NCBI GenBank assembly: GCA_016721085.1
Contig: JADKJI010000038.1
Coordinates: 1 to 39,327, forward strand
DNA: 39,327 nucleotides
Reading direction: 5' to 3'
Source: Chitinophagaceae bacterium
GTDB taxonomy: Bacteria > Bacteroidota > Bacteroidia > Chitinophagales > Chitinophagaceae
Shown here one piece after another: positions 25,889-33,778 of this stretch; positions within the stretch are counted from its first letter, which is position 1; every line of letters starts with the position of its first letter. The notes below the pieces were generated by a model. The model saw nothing but the letters and a program-made list of their open reading frames with translations. It did no database searches and was not told the DNA's origin. The position numbers and the translations under genes were made by a program.

Positions 25889-26452
25889 TTAGCTCTTAGG
25901 TAACACTACATGGTCAATCACGTGGATCACACCATTGCTTTGGAACACATCTTTGATAGTAACAGTGGCCATTCCACCATTTTCATCTCTTAACATCACT
26001 TTGTTGCCTTTTAATGTGGCATACAATTTACCACCAGCTACTGTGGTAAGTTCAGCTGTACCATTGCCAGCTTTGATAAGTCCTACTAATGTGGCAGCAT
26101 CCACTTTACCAGATACAACATGGTAGGTAAGGATACCAGCCAGTTTACCCTTGTTTTCAGGTTTCAGCAAGGTTTCAACAGTTCCTTTTGGTAACATGTC
26201 AAACGCTTCATTTGTAGGGGCAAATACAGTAAATGGACCAGCACTTTGGAGTGTTTCAACCAATCCTGCTGCTTTTACAGCAGCTACTAATGTGGTATGG
26301 TCTTTTGAATTCACCGCATTAGCAACGATATTCTTTGAAGGATACATGGCAGCTCCACCAACTTCTACAGTTTTCTCTTTTGTTTGGGCAGCTACAGTAG
26401 AGGCAAGGAAAAGACAGGCAACAGCAAATGCTGAAGTTAAAATACGCTTCAT
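25889..26452 (-). CDS. Secreted fasciclin (FAS1) domain protein
   Basis: A signal peptide (MKRILTSAFAVACLFLASTVAAQ) precedes a single FAS1 domain. The first conserved block is DHTTLVAAVKAAGLVETLQSAGPFTVFAPTNEAFDMLP and the second is NGVIHVIDHVVLP, with YHVVSGKV between. FAS1 domains act in adhesion and are common in Bacteroidota surface proteins. The start at 26452 is chosen because the signal peptide begins there; upstream in-frame Met residues give no signal. A perfect 12-base palindrome lies about 45 bases upstream. Confidence 0.9.
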   Translation of the reverse strand: MKRILTSAFAVACLFLASTVAAQTKEKTVEVGGAAMYPSKNIVANAVNSKDHTTLVAAVKAAGLVETLQSAGPFTVFAPTNEAFDMLPKGTVETLLKPENKGKLAGILTYHVVSGKVDAATLVGLIKAGNGTAELTTVAGGKLYATLKGNKVMLRDENGGMATVTIKDVFQSNGVIHVIDHVVLPKS

Positions 26453-26495
26453 AAATTGATTTGATTTAAATGTTATTGACTTGTTTAATAGCAGT

Positions 26496-26507
26496 GTTAC
26501 ATGTAAC
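26496..26507. promoter_or_regulatory. Palindrome GTTACATGTAAC upstream of the fasciclin gene
   Basis: A perfect 12-base dyad lies in the intergenic region 44 bases before the fasciclin ATG, at a distance suited to a regulator. No second copy was noticed, so an operator role is only a possibility. Confidence 0.25.
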
Positions 26508-26642
26508 GGACACAACCATTTACGAAGACTGTTCTCTTCTGGATTTCAGAACTAATAATATTTCTAAGATTCTTTTTAATAATCTTCTCAGCAAACTCAT
26601 AAATTGAATAATTTTGCAACTCTGTAGGAATCTCAGAACTCA

Positions 26643-26685
26643 GCATTTTCAAATTTTCAAATTTTCAAATTTTCAAAATTCCCAA
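26643..26685. repeat. Family D (TTTTCAAA) tandem array before the EVE gene
   Basis: About four TTTTCAAA units end seven bases before the EVE ATG. Inverted words (AAATTTGAAAATTTG) occur at about 27097-27112 inside the 3' end of the same gene, and direct words again near 27259-27290, so the gene is bracketed by this family. The rest of the 159-base gap to 27345 shows no other feature. Confidence 0.7.
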
Positions 26686-26691
26686 AGTCCC

Positions 26692-27186
26692 ATGGCTTAC
26701 TGGCTCGTCAAATCAGAACCCTTCAAATACTCCTGGGACCAATTCATAAAAGATAAAAAAGCAGTCTGGGATGGCGTTCGCAACTATGCAGCCCGTAACA
26801 ACCTCCGTTCAATGAAAATAGGCGATCAGGTTCTTTGGTACCATAGTAACGAGGGACTAGAAATAGTAGGAATAGCAGAAGTCATAAAAGAATCTTATCA
26901 GGATCCAACAACAGAAGAAACCGCCTGGTTGGTCGTAGACCTAACACCCGTCCGAAAGTTAAAAAAACCTGTATCTCTCGCTCAACTAAAAGCCGATAGC
27001 CGCCTGGCTAATATGGATATCATTCGTTTGGGGAGGTTAAGTGTACAGACGGTGAAGGAGGAGGAGTGGGGGATTGTGATGGGGATGGCGGGGAGAAATT
27101 TGAAAATTTGTCAGAGTCGAGATGAAAATGTGGAAATGTGGAAATTTCAAGATATAATCGAATTAATTGTTAAATTTACAATTTAA
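26692..27186 (+). CDS. EVE domain protein (THYN1-like)
   Basis: MAYWLVKSEPFKYSWDQF, VWDGVRNYAARNNLRSMKIGDQVLWYHS and IVGIAEVIKESYQDPT are classic EVE-domain blocks. EVE is a PUA-like fold that binds modified bases, with a pocket including the VWDGVRNYAARNNL loop. Relatives end soon after RLSVQTVKEEEWGIVMGMAG. Here about 30 residues more follow (from RNLKICQSRDENVEM), encoded by TTTGAAAA-like repeat words, so the native stop appears lost. The start at 26692 directly follows the family D array. Confidence 0.85.
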   Translation: MAYWLVKSEPFKYSWDQFIKDKKAVWDGVRNYAARNNLRSMKIGDQVLWYHSNEGLEIVGIAEVIKESYQDPTTEETAWLVVDLTPVRKLKKPVSLAQLKADSRLANMDIIRLGRLSVQTVKEEEWGIVMGMAGRNLKICQSRDENVEMWKFQDIIELIVKFTI

Positions 27187-27345
27187 AAGTTATTATGATA
27201 ATCATTTAAGCTAATTCATTTTTAATTGAAACATTAATCTCAAGTGTCCATCACACATTTTCAAATTTTCAATTCCAAATTTTCTTCTTTCGAAAATGTA
27301 ATTCACACCCCCCGCATCTTACCCTAGTCACCAAATAAAATAACA

Positions 27346-29142
27346 ATGAAACTCATACGTATTTTAGCAGCCCTGCTGCTGATAGTGATATTCTATGCCT
27401 GTAATGAAGGGCAAAAAACAGGCAAAGTGGATCAGAGAAGCAGCCCGCAAGCAATAGTTATCCAGCCCATAGAAACGAAAGCTCCGCAGCCACCCCCCGC
27501 AGATTCATATTCAGTTGATAAAAGAGCTGAATTAGAGAATGTTAAAATCGGTTCGATTACGCAGGAAGGAATTGCTGATGAGTCCATAGCTTATTCACCG
27601 AAACTAAAGCAGGAAGATAGAGGGTATAATACCGAGGATTATGATCATATAGTTGACAATACCTTCCTCGCAGCTATGAAGAATCCCCTTTCTACTTTCT
27701 CGATAGATGTTGATGAAGCTTCTTATAGTAATGTGCGTCGTTATATTGAATCGGGTACAATGCCACCAGCAGGAGCAGTTCGTATTGAAGAGATGATAAA
27801 CTATTTTGATTATGAGTATCCCCAACCAACAGACGAACATCCATTTAAAGTGATTACTGAAGTGGCAGCTTGTCCCTGGAATACACAACATCAATTGGTG
27901 CATATAGGAATGCAGGGGAAAATCATTCCAATGGAAAATCTTCCAGCTTCCAATATGGTCTTTCTTATTGATGTATCAGGTTCAATGAATGATGCCAATA
28001 AACTTCCTTTGGTGAAAGCTTCATTGAAAATGCTGGTGGAGAAATTGAGACCCATCGATAAAGTTGCGATAGTTGTTTATGCAGGAAGTGCTGGATTGGT
28101 TCTCCCATCTACCAATGGAAATGAAAAGGCAACTATCCGTCAGGCTATCGATAACCTGGAGGCTGGTGGTTCAACAGCAGGGGGAGAAGGAATTTTGCTT
28201 GCTTATAAAACAGCACACCAGGGATTTATAAAAGGCGGCAATAACAGGATTGTACTTGCCACCGATGGCGACTTTAATGTAGGACCAAGTAGTGATGATG
28301 ATCTGGTGAATATTGTTGAAAAAGAAAGAACTGGGGGTGTTTTCCTTTCTGTATTGGGTTATGGAATGGGGAACTATAAGGATAACAAAATGCAACAACT
28401 CGCTGATAAAGGCAATGGTAACCATTCCTATATCGACAATATAAATGAAGCCAGAAAAGTATTGGTGAGTGAATTCGGTTCTACACTTTTCACCATTGCA
28501 AAAGATGTGAAATTACAAGTGGAGTTCAATCCGGCTAAAGTAGCCGCATACCGTTTAATCGGTTACGAAAACAGGGTGATGGCAAACGAAGATTTTAATG
28601 ATGATAAGAAAGACGCTGGTGAATTGGGATCTGGACATACGGTTACCGCTTTATATGAAATTATTCCAGTAGGAGTGAAGAGTGATTTTATTAAATCTGT
28701 CGATCCATTAAAATATCAATCAAATCCACCTTCAGTTGTTAACAGCGATGAATTAATGACTATCAAACTCCGTTATAAAAAACCGGATAGCGACAAGAGT
28801 CAATTATTATCTCAAACTGTAGCTGGTTCCAGCAATAGCTTTTCTAACTCATCAAATAATTTCAGGTTTTCTGCAGCAGTGGCATCTTTTGGAATGTTGT
28901 TGAGAAACTCGAGTATAAAAGTCAAGTCAGAGTATGCAGAAGTAAGGAAGTGCGAATGGGAGTTTATAAGGTTGGTGCAGTCGGCGGGGACTAGTGCGGG
29001 AGCGGAGTTTCAGCTTTGGTGCGGCGGCGGGGAGGGAAAGTTTTTTCCACGTCAAAGGCGAAGGAATACATGTCACATCAGAAGAGACGCACCCCGGTTA
29101 TGCGCTGAGGAAAGCTCCCGCGTCTCCGATGCTCTTAAATAA
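27346..29142 (+). CDS. vWA domain lipoprotein, YfbK-like, with aberrant C-terminus
   Basis: A lipoprotein signal (MKLIRILAALLLIVIFYAC, Cys 19) is followed by the YfbK-type N-terminal region (NTFLAAMKNPLSTFSIDVDEASYSNVRRYI). A von Willebrand A domain comes next, with an intact metal site: DVSGS near 209, TAGGEG and ATDGDFNVG. A DUF3520-like end starts at FRFSAAVASFGMLLRNS. Relatives have about 20 residues between the AEV and EFIRLV blocks; here only RKCEW remains. After EFIRLVQSAG the frame crosses about 160 bases of unusually GC-rich sequence to a stop at 29142. The C-terminus is therefore probably altered by deletion or sequence error. The role is unknown. Confidence 0.85.
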   Translation: MKLIRILAALLLIVIFYACNEGQKTGKVDQRSSPQAIVIQPIETKAPQPPPADSYSVDKRAELENVKIGSITQEGIADESIAYSPKLKQEDRGYNTEDYDHIVDNTFLAAMKNPLSTFSIDVDEASYSNVRRYIESGTMPPAGAVRIEEMINYFDYEYPQPTDEHPFKVITEVAACPWNTQHQLVHIGMQGKIIPMENLPASNMVFLIDVSGSMNDANKLPLVKASLKMLVEKLRPIDKVAIVVYAGSAGLVLPSTNGNEKATIRQAIDNLEAGGSTAGGEGILLAYKTAHQGFIKGGNNRIVLATDGDFNVGPSSDDDLVNIVEKERTGGVFLSVLGYGMGNYKDNKMQQLADKGNGNHSYIDNINEARKVLVSEFGSTLFTIAKDVKLQVEFNPAKVAAYRLIGYENRVMANEDFNDDKKDAGELGSGHTVTALYEIIPVGVKSDFIKSVDPLKYQSNPPSVVNSDELMTIKLRYKKPDSDKSQLLSQTVAGSSNSFSNSSNNFRFSAAVASFGMLLRNSSIKVKSEYAEVRKCEWEFIRLVQSAGTSAGAEFQLWCGGGEGKFFPRQRRRNTCHIRRDAPRLCAEESSRVSDALK

Positions 29143-29195
29143 ACGATTCTTTGAGAGAATATTTTAAATCTTTTCCTATTGCTTGTTTTTCCTTT

Positions 29196-29221
29196 CAGCC
29201 CCCACCATTTTCCGGGGGCTG
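29196..29221 (+). terminator. Terminator between vWA and sirtuin genes
   Basis: An 8-bp GC-rich stem CAGCCCCC / GGGGGCTG with a 10-base loop is followed by TTTTATTTT. Confidence 0.75.
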
Positions 29222-29236
29222 TTTTATTTTGTCCTG

Positions 29237-29244
29237 TATTTTTG
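29237..29244 (+). promoter_or_regulatory. -7 element for the sirtuin gene
   Basis: TATTTTTG is an exact TAnnTTTG match ending four bases before the ATG at 29249. Transcription would begin about at the start codon, so the mRNA may be leaderless. Confidence 0.5.
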
Positions 29245-29248
29245 TGGT

Positions 29249-29932
29249 ATGACAAAACCAAAGCTAGTTGTATTATCAGGTGCTGGCGTTAGTGCTGAAA
29301 GCGGATTAAAAACATTCCGCGATAGCGACGGACTATGGGAAGGATATAATATCGAAGATGTAGCCACTCCCGAAGCCTGGTACCGCAACCCCGAACTGGT
29401 TTTAGAATTCTATAATTTCAGAAGAAAGAATGTTATGGACGCCATTCCCAATGCCGCCCATATTGGATTAGCTTCATTGGAAGATAAATATGATGTCACC
29501 ATCATCACCCAGAATATTGACGACCTACACGAAAGAGCTGGAAGTACCAACGTCCTTCACCTTCATGGTGAAATTCTAAAGATGCGAAGTGAATGGGACA
29601 CAGAACTTATCTATCCAATCACAAGTGATATTAAACTGGGAGATAAAGGAGAAGACGGTGCCCAGTTACGTCCCCATATCGTTTGGTTTGGTGAAGCCGT
29701 CCCAATGATTGAAACGGCCTTACCAATCGTTCAATCCGCCGATATATTTGTTGTAATCGGAACCTCACTTGTTGTATACCCCGCAGCCGGCTTACTAAAC
29801 TATGCCAATGACGAAATCCCTAAATATATCATCGATCGCAAAATTCCGCCGACTTCATCCATAAAGAATCTCATTAAAATTGAGGAGGTCGCTACTATTG
29901 GTGTTTCGAAATTAGTTGGTATGCTTTTTTGA
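29249..29932 (+). CDS. cobB: Sir2 family NAD-dependent protein deacylase (class III, zinc-less)
   Basis: The 227-residue protein has GAGVSAESGLKTFR (NAD binding, about residues 11-24), TQNIDDLH, catalytic His 106 in HLHGEI, and VIGTSLVVYPAAGL. FYNFRR gives the Tyr55-x-x-Arg58 pair that marks class III sirtuins, which prefer succinyl- or malonyl-lysine over acetyl-lysine. The usual four zinc cysteines after HGE are absent: the segment from ILKMRSEWD to KLGDKGEDG has no Cys, as I recall for other Bacteroidota members. The start at 29249 excludes an upstream in-frame Met in the terminator region. Confidence 0.88.
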   Translation: MTKPKLVVLSGAGVSAESGLKTFRDSDGLWEGYNIEDVATPEAWYRNPELVLEFYNFRRKNVMDAIPNAAHIGLASLEDKYDVTIITQNIDDLHERAGSTNVLHLHGEILKMRSEWDTELIYPITSDIKLGDKGEDGAQLRPHIVWFGEAVPMIETALPIVQSADIFVVIGTSLVVYPAAGLLNYANDEIPKYIIDRKIPPTSSIKNLIKIEEVATIGVSKLVGMLF

Positions 29933-29935
29933 GGT

Positions 29936-30179
29936 TTTTGCCCAAGGCTTAAGGCTTAAGGCCTAAAGCTTAGTTCAGTATTCCAAACGAAAGTTCAGGC
30001 GAAAATTGCCTAAAGCCAAGAAGCCTAAGGCCTAATTCAGTAATCCATACTGAAGTTTAGTCTTGCAATATGTTTTCGTAATAAACTAAATATCCGTGCT
30101 ATTTACTAAATTAAGCCCTAAGCTTTAGGCCTTAAGCCTTAGGCAAAAAGCATCAAGCATCCAGCATCAAGCATCTAGC
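29936..30179. repeat. Family C inverted arms
   Basis: The left part (about 29940-30035) has AAGGCTTAAGGCCTAAAGC and CCTAAGGCC words. The right part (30108-30150) carries the complement (GCTTTAGGCCTTAAGCC, TTAGGC) and then GCATCAAGCATCCAGCATCA words to 30178. The centre is AT-rich unique DNA. The element ends at the cupin stop codon. Confidence 0.8.
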
Positions 30180-30488
30180 CTAATAAAAAATCACCCAAGT
30201 CGCAAAATCCTCACTAAACGTCTCAAACCTATGTTCAACTCCGGCAGGAACAAATAGTACATCTCCTTTTTTACAATCGGTGAATTCTCCGTTGCGGTTG
30301 AATACGCTGGTGCCGGAGGCAATTACATAAATTTCATCCTGGATATGGGGTGTTTGAAGATCTACATCTTTTGGGGCATAATATTCTACAGTCATGTTGC
30401 CATGCTTCATCATGGTAGTGAAAGGAAACTCAGATTGTTCTTTCAACTGTTTTTTGGCATCGGCCAAACTGACTTTTAGAGGTATCAT
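30180..30488 (-). CDS. Small cupin domain protein
   Basis: A 102-residue single-domain cupin. Motif 1 lies around TPHIQDEIYVIASGTSVFNRNG and motif 2 around GDVLFVPAGVEHRFE, giving His, Glu and His metal ligands. The substrate is unknown. Its ATG overlaps the TGA of the saccharopine-dehydrogenase-like gene by four bases (ATGA), so translation is probably coupled and the two may share a pathway. Confidence 0.85.
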   Translation of the reverse strand: MIPLKVSLADAKKQLKEQSEFPFTTMMKHGNMTVEYYAPKDVDLQTPHIQDEIYVIASGTSVFNRNGEFTDCKKGDVLFVPAGVEHRFETFSEDFATWVIFY

Positions 30489-31996
30489 AACGAAGTAGTA
30501 TGTTCGCTGAACTCTATAACGTTCTTTACCAATTCGGCTAACACTGGCTCATAGATCTCTTTGCAAACTGGTATCTGTAGCCCGCTTATCGGAATCTTTC
30601 CCTTCAAAATTAATATCGCTGCAATTCCTAATGGCAGGCCTACGGTCTGTGCCATAGCTGTACGTAGATTGTCTTTTCCCTTAACTACTAAACTGCTTCT
30701 TGTTTCAAACTTTTTATTACCTATACTATATCCAAATTCGTGAAGCATTACAATCATATCCTTGTCATCTGGTTGTAAGGCCAGCTTTTTCTCTAATGCG
30801 AATTGTAACACATCTAATGCACTGCAGGCTCCCTTATTGATGATGGTCTCATTATCATCCATTCCCAAAAAGAAAAGCTGCTTCATCGAGAGATTCGCTT
30901 CATGCATTTGTCCGGCTACTGTGGCAGCCGCCTTTGTCTTTACCGTCGATAAATTGATATCAAGCAAAGCCCCATTATCGTCTATCATCATGAAATCCTG
31001 CAAGTCTTTTCTGTCAGCAGGAGTAACCTGGTTCTCCGCTTCCAGCAATTGCTGTAGCTTTTCCAGTAACTCTTTTGTCTTTGAAAAACGATCGGTCAGT
31101 TGTTTCTCCAACCAATCAGAAAAACCATATCTGTTGAAATGCTGCTGGAAAAACTGCTGCAGACTCATGCCATCCGTTTCATACTGCACTGTCTCGTCTG
31201 TGAGTTTCAAGTCAATCACATTCTTCCATCCAAAACAAAATTCAGGATAGCGAAGTGTTGTTCTTAGAAACGTACTTGCGTTCTCGAGATGATATAAAGG
31301 AACATAACTTAAGGAATCTCTGTTGGGGTACCATGACAGATATCCTAATTCAGGTATGTCCACCACTTTCTGCGCATCAAACAATTCTTCGTATGGTAAA
31401 CTGATTATTTCGCCTTCTTCCTTATATAATGCGCCTGATTTACCTGCTTGTACAATATTGCGTGGATTCCAGCTGATCTTATAATGCCAGGGGTTATCAT
31501 CGCTTTCGGGAGCTACTAATCCGCCGCAATGCGATTTGAAACTATGAATGGTGCCACCTTCCTGATGAATATTGTTGATCAGTTGCATGGCGCTCATATG
31601 ATCGATACCAGGGTCAAGTCCCATTTCATATATAAAAAGGAGACTCTTTTCCTTTATAGCCGGCGCTAGTTCTTTTATAGCTGGATCAACATAGGAAGCC
31701 GTAAGCAGGTTCTTTTCTTCTTCCAGACAATCCTTCGCCACTAAAATATGCAGATGGGGTGGGAGAAGTGAAATAACTATATCCGCAGCTTTTATCAATG
31801 GCCTTCTCTCAGGTTCGTTTTCAACATTTATTGCCACTGCTTTTGTATGTGCGGCCTTTCCGGTTTTTGATTCTGCTGCTGCTAAATTCCCATCAGCTAC
31901 AATCAACTGCCATTCCAGTTTTGCTGTTTCAGCAACCAGGTATTCAATTAAACAAGTGGCCGATTTTCCGGCTCCAAAAACTACAATAGATTTCAT
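30485..31996 (-). CDS. Saccharopine dehydrogenase-like oxidoreductase
   Basis: The 503-residue protein opens with a Rossmann nucleotide-binding motif (VVFGAGKSATCLIEYL), followed by DIVISLLPPHLHILVAKDCLE and YEMGLDPGIDHMSAMQLI. The large C-terminal catalytic domain contains SFKSHCGGLVAPESDDNPWHYKISWNPRNI, typical of saccharopine dehydrogenase/reductase. Those enzymes interconvert saccharopine with glutamate and aminoadipate semialdehyde in lysine metabolism. The downstream coupled cupin is not a usual lysine-pathway partner, so the exact reaction is uncertain. Confidence 0.85.
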   Translation of the reverse strand: MKSIVVFGAGKSATCLIEYLVAETAKLEWQLIVADGNLAAAESKTGKAAHTKAVAINVENEPERRPLIKAADIVISLLPPHLHILVAKDCLEEEKNLLTASYVDPAIKELAPAIKEKSLLFIYEMGLDPGIDHMSAMQLINNIHQEGGTIHSFKSHCGGLVAPESDDNPWHYKISWNPRNIVQAGKSGALYKEEGEIISLPYEELFDAQKVVDIPELGYLSWYPNRDSLSYVPLYHLENASTFLRTTLRYPEFCFGWKNVIDLKLTDETVQYETDGMSLQQFFQQHFNRYGFSDWLEKQLTDRFSKTKELLEKLQQLLEAENQVTPADRKDLQDFMMIDDNGALLDINLSTVKTKAAATVAGQMHEANLSMKQLFFLGMDDNETIINKGACSALDVLQFALEKKLALQPDDKDMIVMLHEFGYSIGNKKFETRSSLVVKGKDNLRTAMAQTVGLPLGIAAILILKGKIPISGLQIPVCKEIYEPVLAELVKNVIEFSEHTTSL

Positions 31997-32110
31997 GCCA
32001 TAGCGAAATTGTATAGCAAGTTACTTAATACCTTCCATGTTCGAATAGTAAATCAACAGGTGTTTTTCCGCCAACTACATGGAAAATCACGGTTGTATAT
32101 AAGAAAAAAA

Positions 32111-33451
32111 CTAGAGGACAGGCCCACTACTACCGTTTGATGCAGGATTGATCTTTACAATGGAATAATCAACCGTAACACCTCTTTTTGATGATGGTAT
32201 AGCCTGAGTCTTTTCTTGTCCGGCCCCAATATTCGGGATGGTAATTATTTGAGTGTTTACAACTTTCTTCTCAGGCCCCAGGTATCGAAGTTCAACGTTT
32301 ACAGATTCCAATGCATACAAACTGTTATTGGAAATGGTAAGCTGCAATTTTGAAATTCCCCCTAAGACGCCGGTCTTATAGTCGCTGGCCTTTACAGAAA
32401 CAAATTTCTGAAGGCCTTCAGGTTTCTTCTCCACTTTCTCTGTTGAAGGCGCTTTTTCAGGTTGAAGGGGCGACTCTGTAGCTGCAAGTTTCTTTTCTGC
32501 TTCGGCAGGATGACTAACAGCATTTATTGAATTATTGGATGGGCTCTTTTCGGAGACTTGCTGGGCAGCCACTTTTTCTGGTATGGAGGAAGGGGGTAGT
32601 GTAGCCTCTTCATTCTTGCTTAAAAGGCTATCTGTGTTGCTTATTTCCACTGAAGAAGGCACAGGGGCAGGACTTGCTTTTGCAGCTCCAAGCCTTTTCT
32701 CATGAATCTGCTGCACCAGGGCATCCAATTGCTTTTGTTCTTCTGTTTTTCCTGAGGTACTGATGGCTAAGCCAATTACAACCCCACCTAATAAGATACA
32801 AACAGCTACTGCTCCTCTGATCATTTTGCCATAGGGCAATTGTCTTACTGCTTTTATCTTATCAGGTGAGGGTAGTATGTTTTCAATGGGTGTTTTTTCT
32901 TTAGCGGGAGAGAATGTTACTGGCACCGCCTGTGTTTTAACAGAAACTGCTTCAGTGGGAGCTTCTGCAATTATCGGTTTTTCATTAACGGTAGTATCTT
33001 TCTTGATTGTTTCTTTTTGGATAGATGTAGTAACTGGCGCCGAATTTGAAACTGGAGCGGCATTTCCTGGAAGGGTGACGAATATTTTTCTTGGTCGCAC
33101 CACTTTTTCCTGAGGGAAAGGAATTAACGGACTTTCTGTAGTTTCTTTTACAACAACCTTCTTTTCTTCAACAACAGTTTCTTCCAGTTTTTTAGGAATG
33201 GAAACAGGGACTGTTTTTTTCTCCTGATTCGTTGTGGTATTGGTAGGACGCTTATAGAACCTGTCAAATGGTTGTTCTTCTGTTAGAGGGGCATGTGGAG
33301 CCAATTCAGGCAGTTCACCCGGATATCTCCATCCGGCACTTTTGCCCTCCAGCCAAACCAGGTCATAGGGTTTAAAGCCTTTTGCAATGATTTCCTCGGC
33401 AGAATAGGGCCCGGTCTGCTTATTATCCCTCAATAAAAGATAGCTGTTCAT
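32111..33451 (-). CDS. GYF_2 (DUF4339) domain membrane protein
   Basis: Residues 1-60 form a GYF_2 domain (MNSYLLLRDNKQTGPYSAEE, KPYDLVWLEGKSAGWRYPGELPEL). A long low-complexity region rich in Pro, Glu, Lys and Thr follows. There is one membrane segment (MIRGAVAVCILLGGVVIGLAIS, near 210-232), another low-complexity stretch, and a C-terminal beta domain (FVSVKASDYKTGVLGGISKLQLTISNNS to TVDYSIVKINP). The GYF-like part probably binds proline-rich peptides in the cytoplasm; the C-terminal domain would then be outside. Function is unknown. Confidence 0.8.
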   Translation of the reverse strand: MNSYLLLRDNKQTGPYSAEEIIAKGFKPYDLVWLEGKSAGWRYPGELPELAPHAPLTEEQPFDRFYKRPTNTTTNQEKKTVPVSIPKKLEETVVEEKKVVVKETTESPLIPFPQEKVVRPRKIFVTLPGNAAPVSNSAPVTTSIQKETIKKDTTVNEKPIIAEAPTEAVSVKTQAVPVTFSPAKEKTPIENILPSPDKIKAVRQLPYGKMIRGAVAVCILLGGVVIGLAISTSGKTEEQKQLDALVQQIHEKRLGAAKASPAPVPSSVEISNTDSLLSKNEEATLPPSSIPEKVAAQQVSEKSPSNNSINAVSHPAEAEKKLAATESPLQPEKAPSTEKVEKKPEGLQKFVSVKASDYKTGVLGGISKLQLTISNNSLYALESVNVELRYLGPEKKVVNTQIITIPNIGAGQEKTQAIPSSKRGVTVDYSIVKINPASNGSSGPVL

Positions 33452-33716
33452 GGAATCCAGTTTAGGTAAAGCAATGCAGGATAAGGACAGGTTGGCTTTT
33501 ACTGGAAAGGAGACAAAAAAGGGGATAATGGATGGAAAAGTAGCGGTATAACAGTTCCCATTTTTGTGCCAAAAATGGCAGCAGGAATGTTATAAGAATT
33601 ATTTACGGTGGTTTTCACAAAATGGTAGCTTTTCACCTCCGTTTTCTATGCACAAAAGTGGATAAAAGCGGGTCAAAAAACAGGGTGGTTTATCGGGTTT
33701 TACCACCTGAAAACGA

Positions 33717-33724
33717 TAGATTTG
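33717..33724 (+). promoter_or_regulatory. -7 element for gyrA
   Basis: TAGATTTG (followed by CC) is an exact TAnnTTTG match 54 bases before the gyrA ATG. The rest of the 327-base gap 33452-33778 shows no gene or repeat family. Confidence 0.5.
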
Positions 33725-33778
33725 CCATCCTTCCCATTAGGGTCAGGAAAACGTTGAAAAAAGAAGTTGTAAACCAGT

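Noticed and set aside
25588..25899. Open frame immediately after lutA
   Set aside because: It is built from family A and D repeat words and runs into the terminator hairpin.
30561..31250. Plus-strand open frames opposite the saccharopine dehydrogenase-like gene
   Set aside because: Ser/Phe-rich antisense shadows of a well-supported coding region.
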